Assembly: GCF_019744875.1 (NCBI RefSeq)
Contig: NZ_JAIETU010000003.1
Location: forward strand, 248,001-312,000
DNA length: 64,000 nt
Reading direction: 5' to 3'
Source: Hyphomicrobium sp.
GTDB lineage: Bacteria > Pseudomonadota > Alphaproteobacteria > Rhizobiales > Hyphomicrobiaceae
The notes below the pieces were generated by a model, which saw nothing but the letters and a program-made list of their open reading frames with translations, did no database searches and was not told where the DNA came from. The translations under genes and the position numbers were made by a program. Position 1 is the first letter of the stretch. Each line of letters begins with the position of its first letter. Positions 9,749-19,230 of the stretch are shown piece after piece.

Positions 9749-11221
9749 CTAAGCCGTGTACGCGAGGCGAAGCCCGCCCCAGTGGCGGCCCTTGACCACG
9801 ATCGGCGCCGACACGTCCACCATCGGTGCAAACGTGCCGCCCATGTCGCGCATGTAGGTCTGCACGAGAAACGGCTTCTCGTTGCGCCCAGCACCGAGCC
9901 CAACGCGATCGTTGAAAATCCGCCGGTTGCGGCAGTTGGCGGCGTTCCACACCGGATCCGTCCCCGGAGGGCGCGAGAACTTGCTGTTGTGCGTCGGCAG
10001 ATAGCCGTTCACGTCGACGGGCGCGCAAAACACCACCTCGGGCGCAAACTGCAACGCTTCGTCGATGAGCGGCGTCACGATGCGGTCGAACACGCTGACG
10101 TAGGCGGCCGTGAACTGCTGCGGGTTGGAATTTGCAATCGGCTTGTACGCGCGATCGAACAGCGCCTCGACGCTCAGCGTCCCCTGGTCGACCGCCGCTT
10201 CGAGCGCCGCGGCGACGATCTCGGCCCGCCGCACGACTTCGAACACGAACGGCGCGTCCTCCGTCTTCGCGCCCGACTCCACGCTGATCGTGATCAGCGC
10301 TTCGCCCGCGAGCTGCAGCTCTCCGATCCGCGTCTCCACACGGCCGATGTTCGCGGCCGACAGACGAAACCCCTCGACGAGATCCTCGACCCCGGCGATA
10401 AGCGACTGGCTGCGCTGATCGACGGCCGCGGCGGCCGATTGAATGCCCGCCGACTCGTGAACCAGATTGCCCACCGTGCGCTCAATTGAATCGAACGTGC
10501 TGTAGATCACGGACGAGCTCGCATCGACGGACCGCGCCAGCTCCGCGCTGTGCCGCCCCTTCTCGATCAGCACATTGGCCCGCGCCGTAAGCTCGCCGAC
10601 GGTTGCCGAAATCTCGTTCGTCGCCAGCGCCGTCTGTCCCGCCAGCGCCTTCACCTCGGACGCGACAACGCCGAACCCACGCCCTGCCGCCCCCGCGCGC
10701 GCCGCCTCGATGGTCGCGTTGAGCGCCAACAGATTAGTCTGGCGCGTAATAGCGTCGATGCCCGCCGCCACCTTCGAAACCTTGCTCAGCGCCTCCTGGA
10801 ACACCTGGAGCAGGTCGCGCTGTTCCGAAACAGTGGCAACGAGGCGCTGAATGCTGTCGAGCGACGAACGCACGGCCGCCGCCGAATTCGCGATGTCGTC
10901 GTTGGCGCGCTGCGCCACGTCGAGGCTCGTCTGCGCCCCACTCGCGATCCGCTGGTTTTCCGCCCCCAGCGCGCGCATGTCAGATCCGATGCCCTGCAGG
11001 CTGCCGTTCTGTCCCTGAAGGCGCGCGCCAAGCTCTTTCACGTTGCAGGCGATGTCGACGATCTGATGCCCGACGCCGGTCGCCTCTTCGGCAAAGCGGC
11101 GCACCATGTTCGACGCGTCATCACTCGACGCGTTGTCACGGGCCGACGACGCACGCGCCGAGTTCGGCCCGTCCGAGCCGCTCGCAAGCCGCAAATCTTG
11201 AGAAGTCCGGTGGTTATGCAT
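9749..11221 (-). CDS. Soluble methyl-accepting chemotaxis protein
   Basis: A 490-residue chemoreceptor with no transmembrane segment. The conserved signalling hairpin tip sits in the first half ([20 protein letters not shown], about residues 180-200) inside a long coiled coil. The C-terminal 180 residues form a separate domain with [20 protein letters not shown] and [19 protein letters not shown]. In most receptors the sensory domain precedes the signalling domain; here the order is reversed, as in some known cytoplasmic receptors. It should signal through CheA/CheW from the cytoplasm. No che genes are in the window. The gene is divergent from the DJ-1/PfpI gene, with a 190-base shared upstream region. 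Confidence 0.88.
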   Translation of the reverse strand: MHNHRTSQDLRLASGSDGPNSARASSARDNASSDDASNMVRRFAEEATGVGHQIVDIACNVKELGARLQGQNGSLQGIGSDMRALGAENQRIASGAQTSLDVAQRANDDIANSAAAVRSSLDSIQRLVATVSEQRDLLQVFQEALSKVSKVAAGIDAITRQTNLLALNATIEAARAGAAGRGFGVVASEVKALAGQTALATNEISATVGELTARANVLIEKGRHSAELARSVDASSSVIYSTFDSIERTVGNLVHESAGIQSAAAAVDQRSQSLIAGVEDLVEGFRLSAANIGRVETRIGELQLAGEALITISVESGAKTEDAPFVFEVVRRAEIVAAALEAAVDQGTLSVEALFDRAYKPIANSNPQQFTAAYVSVFDRIVTPLIDEALQFAPEVVFCAPVDVNGYLPTHNSKFSRPPGTDPVWNAANCRNRRIFNDRVGLGAGRNEKPFLVQTYMRDMGGTFAPMVDVSAPIVVKGRHWGGLRLAYTA

Positions 11222-11410
11222 CGGACAGAAAATACCCGATTCTAACGCCTACGGACTTCCCTACTAAAGTCACAGGGATCAACGGCTTGTGCGGCTCCCA
11301 CAATGGAGGTGACGCGGAGCCGGCGCGCACCCGCGACCCTGCGCCGGCGGAACCCGCCACGCCGAAACCCGTTCCCGACCTGACCCCAAGAGAACGGCAG
11401 GAGGCCTCAC

Positions 11411-11989
11411 ATGCCCAAGATATCGAAAGCGAAAATCCTCATCCTCGCCACCGATGGCTTCGAGCAGTCGGAACTAGAGGTACCGCGCACCAAGCTCAAG
11501 GAAGCCGGCGCCCTGGTGCACGTCGCAGCTCCCAAGGAGCGCCGCGATAAAAAGGAAATCCGCGGCTGGAAGGACAAGGACTGGGGCCCCGGCGTACCCG
11601 TCGACCGCGAACTCGCCGACGCATCGGAAGCCTTCTATGACGCACTCGTTCTGCCGGGCGGCCAGATGAACCCCGACAGCCTGCGCGCCTCCCCCGAGGC
11701 GATGGCCCTGATCCGCAGCTTCGTCAATTCCGGCAAGCCGGTCGCCGCGATCTGCCACGCACCCTGGCTGCTGATCGAAGCCAACGCCGTCCGCGGCCGC
11801 AAGGCCACGTCCTACAAGTCGATCAAGACGGATCTCGTCAATGCAGGCGCCGACTGGCGCGATGAAGCGGTGGTGACGGACCAGGGCATCGTCACGAGCC
11901 GCAACCCCGGCGACCTCGACGCCTTCGTGGCGAAGATCATCGAGGAGGTCGAGGAAGGAAAGCACGACCGCGCCGAGCTGGCTGCCTAG
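11411..11989 (+). CDS. DJ-1/PfpI family protein
   Basis: The 192-residue product has the DJ-1/PfpI fold signatures: KAKILILATDGFEQSELEVP at the N terminus (conserved Glu), ALVLPGGQMNPD, and the nucleophile elbow VAAICHAPW with the reactive Cys followed by His. Relatives such as PfpI, YhbO and Hsp31 are described as proteases, glyoxalase III or deglycases, and commonly take part in stress response. A very good ribosome binding site (GGCAGGAGG) lies just before the ATG. It is followed by a hairpin and then by a convergent TPR gene. Confidence 0.9.
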   Translation: MPKISKAKILILATDGFEQSELEVPRTKLKEAGALVHVAAPKERRDKKEIRGWKDKDWGPGVPVDRELADASEAFYDALVLPGGQMNPDSLRASPEAMALIRSFVNSGKPVAAICHAPWLLIEANAVRGRKATSYKSIKTDLVNAGADWRDEAVVTDQGIVTSRNPGDLDAFVAKIIEEVEEGKHDRAELAA

Positions 11990-12011
11990 CAGGCGCTCCC
12001 GCGCACGAAGT

Positions 12012-12049
12012 CAATCGTCAGCACCGGAGGAACCCGGCGCTGGCGATTG
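12012..12049. terminator. Imperfect inverted repeat between convergent genes
   Basis: Arms at 12012-12027 and 12034-12049 pair over 16 positions with two mismatches around the loop AGGAAC. There is no T-run, so this is either a weak bidirectional terminator for the DJ-1 gene and the TPR gene or a small palindromic repeat. Confidence 0.4.
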
Positions 12050-12061
12050 GATGTTAGCCGG

Positions 12062-12601
12062 TCAGCCTCCGCGCGGCAGCCGCACGTGCATTTCGGCGAT
12101 GGCATCGGCGAGCGTCTGATAGTCCTCGCAGCTCACGCCGCAGCGCTTCTCGATTTCACGCAACTGAACGCGCGCGCTCGGAAAATCGCCCTGAGACAGA
12201 TACGCTTCGCCCATGTACTGGCGTGTGCGCGTGTCGGCCGGATCGATTGAAAGCGCCTTGAGATAGAATGGCATCGCCGCTTCCGCATCACCCATCTTGC
12301 GGGTGGCGAAGCCCTTGACGCGCAGGATGCGCGGATCGTCCGCATTCTGGGCCTGGGCGGCAAAAGCGAGCGCGTCGGCATAGGCCCCGCTCTTCGCGCT
12401 CCAATACGCCTTCTCGTAAATCTGATCGTCGGTCATGGCGCCATTCTTGGGCGCGCAGGCCGGCTTGTCGGCATTGGCCGGATCGGCGCAATCGATGGCG
12501 GGCCGCGGTGCCGGCTCATCCATGGCTGCGAGAGGGGCGTGAGAAAGCGCACTGCTTGCAGCGGCGAGCACGAGCGCCGCCGTCAAAAGTCTCTTTGGCA
12601 T
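12062..12601 (-). CDS. Exported TPR-repeat protein
   Basis: The 179-residue product begins with MPKRLLTAALVLAAASSALS, a typical Sec signal. The first part of the mature region has two Cys (DCADPANADKPACAP), probably a disulfide. About three tetratricopeptide-like units follow (for example KGFATRKMGDAEAAMPFYLK and GEAYLSQGDFPSARVQLREI). Such periplasmic TPR proteins act as binding scaffolds; no partner is evident. The last region contains another Cys pair (RCGVSCEDYQ). The frame is open 80 codons further upstream, but the signal peptide decides the start. It is divergent from the PA-rich gene at 12893. Confidence 0.8.
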   Translation of the reverse strand: MPKRLLTAALVLAAASSALSHAPLAAMDEPAPRPAIDCADPANADKPACAPKNGAMTDDQIYEKAYWSAKSGAYADALAFAAQAQNADDPRILRVKGFATRKMGDAEAAMPFYLKALSIDPADTRTRQYMGEAYLSQGDFPSARVQLREIEKRCGVSCEDYQTLADAIAEMHVRLPRGG

Positions 12602-12892
12602 GAGGCAAGTCTCCAAGTTCTGATAGCGCGACACGGACGCGGCGGAAATCGCGCCACCGGCCGTAGCTCGGGCTTTTGCCAGAGACATGGGAGACCCGCT
12701 GTTCCCCGCGATGCAGCCGCCGACGACGCGCACGCGCCCCTGCCGCCGCGCCGCGTCCCTGGCCAAAAGTTCAATACCCCGGGCCTGGATGTTGTCGTCT
12801 GATGATAAATGGGCCAGCAACGTCTGGCCGAGACCAATCAAAAGTAAAAAAAATCAGCGCGGCTCGGACTGCGCGATCCTGGGGAAACGACG

Positions 12893-13633
12893 ATGGACCA
12901 ACTCGGACCCGAAGTCCTGCTGGCGTTTGCGCTCGTGGGATTGGCCCTGATGATTTGCGCATGGGCCATCGTGCGCAAATTGCGCGGGGCAGCACCCGCT
13001 CATGCTGCCTCGACAGTGGCGCCCGTTGTGGAATTCAAACCCGCGCCGCCTGCCGCTGCGACAGCGCCCGCCGCCGCCATGCCTCGGCCCGCGCCACAAC
13101 CTGCCCCCCAGCCGGTAACGCAAATGCCGCCGATGAGCGCCGCGCGCCCTGCCGCAGCACCGGCCGCCCCCCAAACGCAACCGGTCAGCGCCCCGCGCCA
13201 GCCCTCCTACACGGAACTTGCAGCCACGGCCGGCGGCCTGCGCCCCAGCGCGCCCGCATGCACCCGGGCCCGCATCGACTATGCGAACGAAGCAACGGAG
13301 CCTGGCGCGGCGCCGTCTTATGCGGCCCTCGCCGTCGCGAACTTAGCGCGCGCCGCACGCAACATGCCGCCACTGTCGGCAACGGCGGCGCCGGCCGCAT
13401 CGTCTACACCCGCGCCAACCGCAGCACCGGCAGCCAACGCAGCGCCCGCACGCGCAAACGGAAGCGGGCAGTCCTACGCCGCCGTGGCCGTCGCAACTGT
13501 CGGAGAGTTCACGGCCGCACGGCGCGAGGTACCCTCCCCGCGCCGCATCGATTACTCGAACATGCCGGCCGAAGCGATCGCGGGTGCGTCTTACACCGCA
13601 ATCGCAGTCGCTTCAGCCGCGCGCGCGCCTTAG
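12893..13633 (+). CDS. Membrane-anchored Pro/Ala-rich protein with internal repeats
   Basis: The 246-residue product has one N-terminal membrane helix at about residues 8-30 (VLLAFALVGLALMICAWAIV), then a basic stop (RKLRG) and a long Ala/Pro-rich tail. The tail carries a repeated pattern: an SY[TA]xLA or SYAA[LV]AVA block occurs four times, and an R-IDY block (ARIDYANEA, RRIDYSNMP) twice, usually with 40-60 residues between units. The orientation suggests a cytoplasmic or periplasmic tether. I know no family with this pattern. It ends 4 bases before the convergent aldo/keto reductase gene. Confidence 0.65.
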   Translation: MDQLGPEVLLAFALVGLALMICAWAIVRKLRGAAPAHAASTVAPVVEFKPAPPAAATAPAAAMPRPAPQPAPQPVTQMPPMSAARPAAAPAAPQTQPVSAPRQPSYTELAATAGGLRPSAPACTRARIDYANEATEPGAAPSYAALAVANLARAARNMPPLSATAAPAASSTPAPTAAPAANAAPARANGSGQSYAAVAVATVGEFTAARREVPSPRRIDYSNMPAEAIAGASYTAIAVASAARAP

Positions 13634-13637
13634 CGGC

Positions 13638-14507
13638 TTACGCTGCCGGTTTGACCAGCGCGCTCAGCTCGGAGATGTCGCCCGCGCTGAGCTGGATGTT
13701 GACGGCCGCGACGTTCTCTTCGAGATGCTTGACCTTGCCGGTGCCGGGAATGGGAAGCATGACGGGGCTGCGTGCCAGCAACCACGCGAGCGCGATCTGG
13801 CTCGGCTGCGCGCCGTGCTTTTTCGCGATGCCGTCGAGCACCGAGCCCGGCTTCGCAAGAGATCCCGCCGCAAGCGGAAACCACGGAATGAACCCGATGC
13901 CGTGCTCCGCGCAGTGGTCAAGCACATCCTCGCTGCTGCGGTCGGAGAGATTGTAGAGGTTCTGCACGGTCGCGACCTTGAACACCGCGCTCGCCGCCTT
14001 GATCTCTTCGACGCTGACCTGGCTCAGGCCGGCATGGCGGATCAAGCCTTCCTTTTGCATCGCCGCGATCGCCTCGAACTGCTCGGTGCGCGGCACCGTC
14101 GGGTCGATGCGATGCAGTTGCCAAAGATCGATCCGCTCCACGCCGAGACGGCGGAGGCTGAGCACCACCTGCTGGCGGAGGTATTCGGGCCGCCCGCATG
14201 GGATCCACTGGCTCGGACCGGGGCGCACGAGGCCGCCCTTGGTGGCGATCACCACGCCGTTGTACGGATGCAGCGCTTCCCGGATCAGCCGCTCGCTGAC
14301 CTCGGGGCCATAAGCGTCAGCCGTGTCGATGAAGTCGATACCGAGTTCGGGAACGCGCTTGAGCGTGCGCAGCGCTTCCGCCGGATCCGCGGGCTCGCCC
14401 CAGACGCCATCGCCCGTGATCCGCATAGCCCCAAAGCCGAGCCGCCGCACCTTGAGGTCGCCGCCGATCGCAAACTGACCCGATTTTTCTGCTGAAACAT
14501 CCGCCAT
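13638..14507 (-). CDS. Aldo/keto reductase
   Basis: A 289-residue AKR-family oxidoreductase. The catalytic set is visible: Asp and Tyr in [12 protein letters not shown], Lys in VIATKGG, and His in LWQLHRIDP. The C-terminal [13 protein letters not shown] region is the NADPH-binding loop. The family reduces aldehydes and ketones in the cytosol; the substrate is unknown. The close match of the N-terminal pattern ([11 protein letters not shown]) to bacterial general-stress AKRs suggests detoxification, but that is inference. DoxX follows upstream on the same strand after 77 bases, so the two could be cotranscribed. Confidence 0.92.
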   Translation of the reverse strand: MADVSAEKSGQFAIGGDLKVRRLGFGAMRITGDGVWGEPADPAEALRTLKRVPELGIDFIDTADAYGPEVSERLIREALHPYNGVVIATKGGLVRPGPSQWIPCGRPEYLRQQVVLSLRRLGVERIDLWQLHRIDPTVPRTEQFEAIAAMQKEGLIRHAGLSQVSVEEIKAASAVFKVATVQNLYNLSDRSSEDVLDHCAEHGIGFIPWFPLAAGSLAKPGSVLDGIAKKHGAQPSQIALAWLLARSPVMLPIPGTGKVKHLEENVAAVNIQLSAGDISELSALVKPAA

Positions 14508-14584
14508 TTAATTCATCCTCGTCTTTGGCCTACGCGATATGTAGTCCGCGAGACGGCGAGAACAATGCCGGGGCCAGCGACGGC

Positions 14585-15046
14585 CTATTTGGTCGCGTCC
14601 GATCCATAGAGGCGTTGCAACAGCGCATCGAGCGACACCGCGCCAGGCCCCGCCACAGCCAGCCATCCGAACAGCGCCATGTAAGCCACCTCCTCGAAAC
14701 CGAGCAGCGTTTCCAGCGAGTCGATTTGCCCAAGCTTCGCCGACACGATCGCCACGATCATGACGATCACGAGCGGCGTTGCGGCGAGGCGTGTGAACAG
14801 CCCGAGCAGCAGCAGCAGCCCGCCGAAAAACTCCACGCCCGAGACGAACGGCGTCATAAACTCAGGGAACGGAATACCCCAATCGGTGAAGTTCTGGATC
14901 ATCTGCGGGAGGTTGTTGAGCTTGGCCCAGCCGGTCCACAGGAACACCCAGCCCACCACGATCCGCGCGAACAACGGGGGCAGCCAGGAAAACACCGACG
15001 ACAGCCGTTCCGGCATGTCGATCGCCCAGTGAACGATTTTTTCCAT
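14585..15046 (-). CDS. DoxX-family membrane protein
   Basis: The 153-residue product has four hydrophobic helices with the family pattern FARIVVGWVFLWTGWAKL, then SGVEFFGGLLLLLGLFTRLA and LVIVMIVAIVSAKLG. DoxX/DUF417-type proteins are inner-membrane proteins of uncertain chemistry, linked to quinol oxidation or redox stress in some bacteria. It lies 77 bases upstream of the aldo/keto reductase on the same strand. The 230-base region towards the divergent PaaK-like gene probably holds the promoters of both. Confidence 0.85.
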   Translation of the reverse strand: MEKIVHWAIDMPERLSSVFSWLPPLFARIVVGWVFLWTGWAKLNNLPQMIQNFTDWGIPFPEFMTPFVSGVEFFGGLLLLLGLFTRLAATPLVIVMIVAIVSAKLGQIDSLETLLGFEEVAYMALFGWLAVAGPGAVSLDALLQRLYGSDATK

Positions 15047-15276
15047 GAAATCCTCGCGTTGAGAAAATCGGCCGACGCTGATGAAACGGGCCGGATGCAG
15101 CCGTCTCCATACGTACGGTTGGCCAACGCCTCGGTTTCATGGCGCCCGCAACATCCGCCGCGCAGGCCGTCGGACTGCAACCAAGCGCGCTCCCCGCGCG
15201 TTGCGTCCTAAGCACCGCGGGGCTGCAAAGGCCGACCGGATGCGCCGGGGCTAACGCGAGACAACGGAGATCCTGC

Positions 15277-16746
15277 ATGTTCGGAGCGCTGCGCTTCCTC
15301 GTCATGTTGCAGAAGCTCTACCCCTTCTGGCGCAATCCGGCGGAGATCCGGGCCACCCAGGAGAAGCGGCTCCGCAGCCTGCTTGCGCACGCTGTCGAAA
15401 ATTCTCCGTACTATCGCCGCCGCTTCGCCGGGCTCGACGTTGCGCGATGCGCCCTCTCCGATCTCCCGACACTCTCCAAGGCCGAGATGATGGAGCACTA
15501 CGACGAGCTCGTCACCGATCCCCGGCTGCGCAAGACAGACCTCGCCGCCTTCGTCGATGACCCAGACAATCTCGGCCGCTATTACCTGGGCGACTACAGC
15601 GTCAGTCACACCTCGGGTAGCCAAGGCCAACCGGCGCTGATCGTGCAGGATCGCGAAGCGATCTATCTCGTCTTCGCGGCTCAGTTCGCCCGCGGCACGA
15701 AGCTCAAGCGCCGGTTCCTTCCCCATCTCGGCAGATTGATCAATCCGGCGCGCATGGCGGTGCTCACGGTCCAGCCCGGCTTCTACCCGAGCGCTTCGGC
15801 CTTCGCCTATCTGCCCGCGTTTCTCAAACCCGCGTTCAAGGTGCTGCATCTCACGGTGTCGGATCCGATGCCCACCAACATCCGCCAGCTCGAAGAATTC
15901 CGCCCCGATTACATCACCGGCTATGCAAGCTCTCTTGAAGCCTTCGGCCGCGAGCAGGCGGAAAACCGCATGAACCTGACAGAGCTCGGCTGCCTGAAGC
16001 AGATCACCAACGTCGCCGAACCGCTTTCAGACAAGAGCGCGGCATGGCTCGAGCAGGTGTTCGGCGCGCACGTCACGGACGAATACGCGATGGGCGAGTG
16101 CATGGCGCTCTCGTCGGGCTGCACGATGGGACGCGGCGCCCACATCAACTCAGACCTCGCCATTCTCGAAGTCGTCGATGAGAACGACCAGCCCGTGCCG
16201 CCCGGTACCGAAGGCAGCAAGGTGCTGCTCACCAACCTCTACAATCGCGTACAGCCGATCATCCGCTACGAAATTGACGACCGCGTCACCATGAGCGCGA
16301 AGCCCTGCGCCTGCGGAAGTTTCCTGCCGCATATCGAGCGGATCAGCGGGCGCAGCAAGGACAAGCTGTTCATCGAGACGGAAGATGGCCAGCGCCGCGA
16401 GCTGCCGTACTATCTCATCCTGACCGGCCTGCATCACGTGCTCGAAATGGCGGAGCATCAGATCGTGCAGACCGGCCCACGCCATTTCCTCATCCGCGCC
16501 GTGCCGGTTGCGGGCCAAAAGCTCGATGTCGAGCGCATCCGCAGCGTCGTCATGGAGCAGGTTGTCTCGGAGGACCTCGACCGCCTGATCGAGGTCGAGA
16601 TCGCGGTCGTGCCCGAGCTGCCGCGCGGGCCATCAGGCAAGATCTCGCGCGCCTTGAACGAGTACGCCAAGAAAAAGGATGCGAGCCCGCCCGACATCGG
16701 GCCCGACGCAGGGCGTGAACGCGCTGCGCGCGCGCATGCGGCTTAG
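15277..16746 (+). CDS. PaaK-like (phenylacetate-CoA ligase family) adenylate-forming enzyme
   Basis: The 489-residue protein belongs to the PaaK/CapK branch of adenylate-forming enzymes. Visible features are the substrate/ATP loop SHTSGSQGQPALIVQ, the EYAMGECMAL motif, and the C-terminal hinge and lysine region (GRSKDKLFIETEDG, then GPSGKISRALNEY). The expected chemistry is carboxylate activation with ATP, usually to a CoA thioester. There is no phenylacetate gene nearby, and the branch also includes capsule and quorum-related enzymes, so the substrate is open. The ATG is chosen by fit to the family N terminus; 46 upstream codons are open. Three small exported proteins follow on the same strand. 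Confidence 0.8.
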   Translation: MFGALRFLVMLQKLYPFWRNPAEIRATQEKRLRSLLAHAVENSPYYRRRFAGLDVARCALSDLPTLSKAEMMEHYDELVTDPRLRKTDLAAFVDDPDNLGRYYLGDYSVSHTSGSQGQPALIVQDREAIYLVFAAQFARGTKLKRRFLPHLGRLINPARMAVLTVQPGFYPSASAFAYLPAFLKPAFKVLHLTVSDPMPTNIRQLEEFRPDYITGYASSLEAFGREQAENRMNLTELGCLKQITNVAEPLSDKSAAWLEQVFGAHVTDEYAMGECMALSSGCTMGRGAHINSDLAILEVVDENDQPVPPGTEGSKVLLTNLYNRVQPIIRYEIDDRVTMSAKPCACGSFLPHIERISGRSKDKLFIETEDGQRRELPYYLILTGLHHVLEMAEHQIVQTGPRHFLIRAVPVAGQKLDVERIRSVVMEQVVSEDLDRLIEVEIAVVPELPRGPSGKISRALNEYAKKKDASPPDIGPDAGRERAARAHAA

Positions 16747-16829
16747 CGGGCTCCTATCCCTCGCCGACCCTCACCGATCCAAGTGTACGCCCCAGACGTA
16801 GCGACTGCGCGACGAGAGAGGTCACGCCT

Positions 16830-17255
16830 ATGATCCGGATTGGAATTGCGACAGCGGCGATCGCGGCAGGCATCGTGCTCTCCGTGCTTTCCCCGACGGC
16901 ACAAGCCGAGGTCCCCCCAGGGGGAACCGCGGTCGCGCTGCCCAGCCCCCTCCCTCCCCGCGAGGCGGGTGCACGCCACGGCCAGGCCCTCGGTGTCGCC
17001 CTGATTTGCTACGGCCTGCGCACCACGCCCGCCGTCGACCGCCTTCCAACCCAGTACCAGGGGGAGGCGAAGGCCCAGTTCGACGCCGAATCCGCGAAAA
17101 TCCTGACGTCCTGGCGCGAAGCGAGCTCGTGCAAAAAGGCGGGCGGCCCTAACGCCTGCCGCCTGGTGTACGAATGGAGCTGCGCGGCCGCGCTTCGCGA
17201 AATCGGCCCAGAGGGCACGGCCCTGCCGGGCCTTGTCGAGAAAAAGACGCCGTAA
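16830..17255 (+). CDS. Small exported protein, unknown
   Basis: The 141-residue product has a signal peptide (MIRIGIATAAIAAGIVLSVL, cleavage likely after AQA near residue 26). The mature part has four Cys (LICYG, SSCKKA, NACRL, WSCAAAL), probably two disulfides, and is mostly helical in composition. I do not recognise the family. It is the first of three consecutive plus-strand genes for small exported proteins. Confidence 0.65.
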   Translation: MIRIGIATAAIAAGIVLSVLSPTAQAEVPPGGTAVALPSPLPPREAGARHGQALGVALICYGLRTTPAVDRLPTQYQGEAKAQFDAESAKILTSWREASSCKKAGGPNACRLVYEWSCAAALREIGPEGTALPGLVEKKTP

Positions 17256-17397
17256 ACCGGGCCTCTCGCGGGTCCAGCCGCAACGCCTCAGTGTTGCCCG
17301 GGAACCATCGCAAATCTAATCAGCACGGCGAGGGTTTGTTTTGCTTCCGAGCGGTGATATCGCTGGCGTTTCTGGCAATTCGTTTGGGAGGCCCCCT

Positions 17398-17880
17398 GTG
17401 ACCCGTCTTCGCTTCGCTGCCGTTTCGGCTGCTGCCCTCATGATGGCGGCGGTGACGGCACCTACCAAGGCGGATCCCGGTTCGTTTGCAGCGCTCGATG
17501 GCGCCTGGAGCGGCAACGGCAGCGTCCGCCTCGAAAACGGCAAGTCCGAGCGCCTGAAATGCAAGGGCTACTACAATGCCAAGGGCGGCGCGACGCTCGG
17601 CATGGCCATCAACTGCGGCAACGCCTCCTTCAAGATCAACATGCGCGCCAATCTGCGCTCGGCCGGCGGCGCCATCTCCGGCACCTGGGAAGAGCGCGAG
17701 TTCAACCAGGCCGGCGACGTCTCCGGAAAGCAGACCGCCAGCGGCTTCAACCTGAAGTTCTCCGGCGCAATCTCGGGCTCCATGAATGTTGAAATGAACG
17801 GCGGCAACCAGACGGTTTCGATTTTGACGGGCGGGCCCGGCTTCACGGGCGTGAAGCTCCAGTTTGCAAAGAGCGGTTGA
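17398..17880 (+). CDS. Small exported protein, predicted beta-rich
   Basis: I use the GTG at 17398 as start, since GGGAGG lies 6-11 bases before it and the product then begins with a Sec signal (VTRLRFAAVSAAALMMAAVT, cleavage near TKA-D). A TTG 19 codons upstream would add non-signal-like residues. The mature domain of about 135 residues has short alternating polar and hydrophobic strands with many Gly and Asn, two Cys (KCKGYY, INCGNA) and a repeated SGxxSGS pattern, suggesting a beta-barrel or jelly-roll. The function is unknown. Confidence 0.65.
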   Translation: MTRLRFAAVSAAALMMAAVTAPTKADPGSFAALDGAWSGNGSVRLENGKSERLKCKGYYNAKGGATLGMAINCGNASFKINMRANLRSAGGAISGTWEEREFNQAGDVSGKQTASGFNLKFSGAISGSMNVEMNGGNQTVSILTGGPGFTGVKLQFAKSG

Positions 17881-17963
17881 ACCCGCTCGTCTGAAATGAG
17901 AGCGGCTGAGGCCGTTTTGAAATTCTGTGCGATCGGCCGCGTGTTTGGCCTCAGGAGATCAGC

Positions 17964-18314
17964 ATGACCCGACGTTCTCTTCCAACCGTTTTCGCCCTCG
18001 CGCTCGCCGTGGCCGCCTTCGCCGCCCCGCAGGCGGAAGCCGGCCGTTGGCGCGGTGGCCCCGAAGGCGACATCGCCGTCGCCGTCAGCAAGTTTGGCAA
18101 CGGCACCGTGTCCGGCCCCGTTCGCTCGACCCGCCTGGGCTACGAGGTCCGCAAGCCGACCGGCACCTGGATCGCCTGCCGCGCAAGCTGCAGCGAAACC
18201 CTGCGCGTCGAAACCGTCGACTTCTTCGAGAACAACGGATCGCTCTCGGGCTACGGCACCGCGCAGAACGAATGCGGCATCTTCGGCTGCCTCGAGCTGC
18301 GCTACCCGCGCTGA
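17964..18314 (+). CDS. Small exported protein, unknown
   Basis: The 116-residue product has a signal peptide (MTRRSLPTVFALALAVAAFA, cleavage near EAG). The mature part has five Cys (ACRASCS, NECGIFGC), so it is very probably oxidised in the periplasm. It contains PEGDIAVAVSKFGNGTVSGP and ends in LELRYPR. No family is recognised. An AGGAG ribosome site precedes the ATG. The gene is convergent with the metallo-hydrolase gene. Confidence 0.65.
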   Translation: MTRRSLPTVFALALAVAAFAAPQAEAGRWRGGPEGDIAVAVSKFGNGTVSGPVRSTRLGYEVRKPTGTWIACRASCSETLRVETVDFFENNGSLSGYGTAQNECGIFGCLELRYPR

Positions 18315-18348
18315 TGCGCTCAGGGCCGGTTAGGCGGACCAGCGAACC

Positions 18349-19005
18349 CTAGGTCAGAAACGGGTTCGTGCGCCGCTCGTTGCCGATCGTGCTGGTCGGC
18401 CCATGCCCGCAGATGAATGCGTAATCGTTCCCGAGCGTCAGAAGCTTGGTCTTGATCGCAGTGATCAGCGCGTCGTGATCCCCGTAGGGAAAGTCCGTGC
18501 GCCCGATCGAGCCGCGGAACAGCACGTCTCCCATCATGATCAGCTTGTTCTCGTGGTTGACGAGCACCACCGACCCCGGCGAGTGCCCGGGGCAATGCAG
18601 CACGTCGAACACATGGCCCGCGACCGTTACCGTCTCGCCCTCGTCCAGCCAGCGGTCGGGCGTGACGGGCCGCGCCGGAATGCCATACGACGCCCCCTGC
18701 TTCGCCAGGTTGTCGAGCAGGAAGCGGTCCGCGCCATGCGGCCCCTCGATCGGCACGCCCAGCGTCTCCTTGAGCTCGGCCGCGCCACCCGCGTGGTCGA
18801 TGTGTCCGTGCGTGAGGACGATCTTCTCGACCTTGATGCCGACCTCTTCGATCGCCGCCTTGATCTGATCGAGATCTCCGCCCGGATCGACAACGGCGCC
18901 GACTTTCGTCGCATCGTCCCAGAGCAGCGTGCAATTCTGCTGGAACGGCGTCACCGGAATGATGGCGGCCCTCAGTCCATTGTTTTCAGGCGAAGTTTTT
19001 GTCAT
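18349..19005 (-). CDS. Metallo-beta-lactamase fold hydrolase, glyoxalase II-like
   Basis: A 218-residue enzyme with the zinc-binding motif HGHIDH, further ligands in LHCPGHSPGS and VLFRGSIGRTDF (Asp), and the C-terminal ICGHGPTSTIGNERRTNPFL that is characteristic of the YcbL-type short glyoxalase II-like group. The family hydrolyses thioesters such as S-lactoylglutathione; short members may have other substrates. It is a single gene on the minus strand, divergent from the coiled-coil gene at 19231. Confidence 0.9.
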   Translation of the reverse strand: MTKTSPENNGLRAAIIPVTPFQQNCTLLWDDATKVGAVVDPGGDLDQIKAAIEEVGIKVEKIVLTHGHIDHAGGAAELKETLGVPIEGPHGADRFLLDNLAKQGASYGIPARPVTPDRWLDEGETVTVAGHVFDVLHCPGHSPGSVVLVNHENKLIMMGDVLFRGSIGRTDFPYGDHDALITAIKTKLLTLGNDYAFICGHGPTSTIGNERRTNPFLT

Positions 19006-19230
19006 GTCCTAACGAAAGCCCTCACGATTTGCTCGTCCCTGAATAGTAGGTTTTCCAAGGCCCTGCCAGCCCGCGCTTGCTGACGTTCCCACTTCCAGCG
19101 TGTAGGGTCCCGCTCCGCAGGGTATTGGGGAAAACGACCGCGTGCCGCGCCCGCATCGGCTCCGGTTCAAGCCGCGAGCGCGCCGTGTCACGACGCCCGC
19201 AGTCGGCGCTCGCTTCGGGGAACATCGTTC

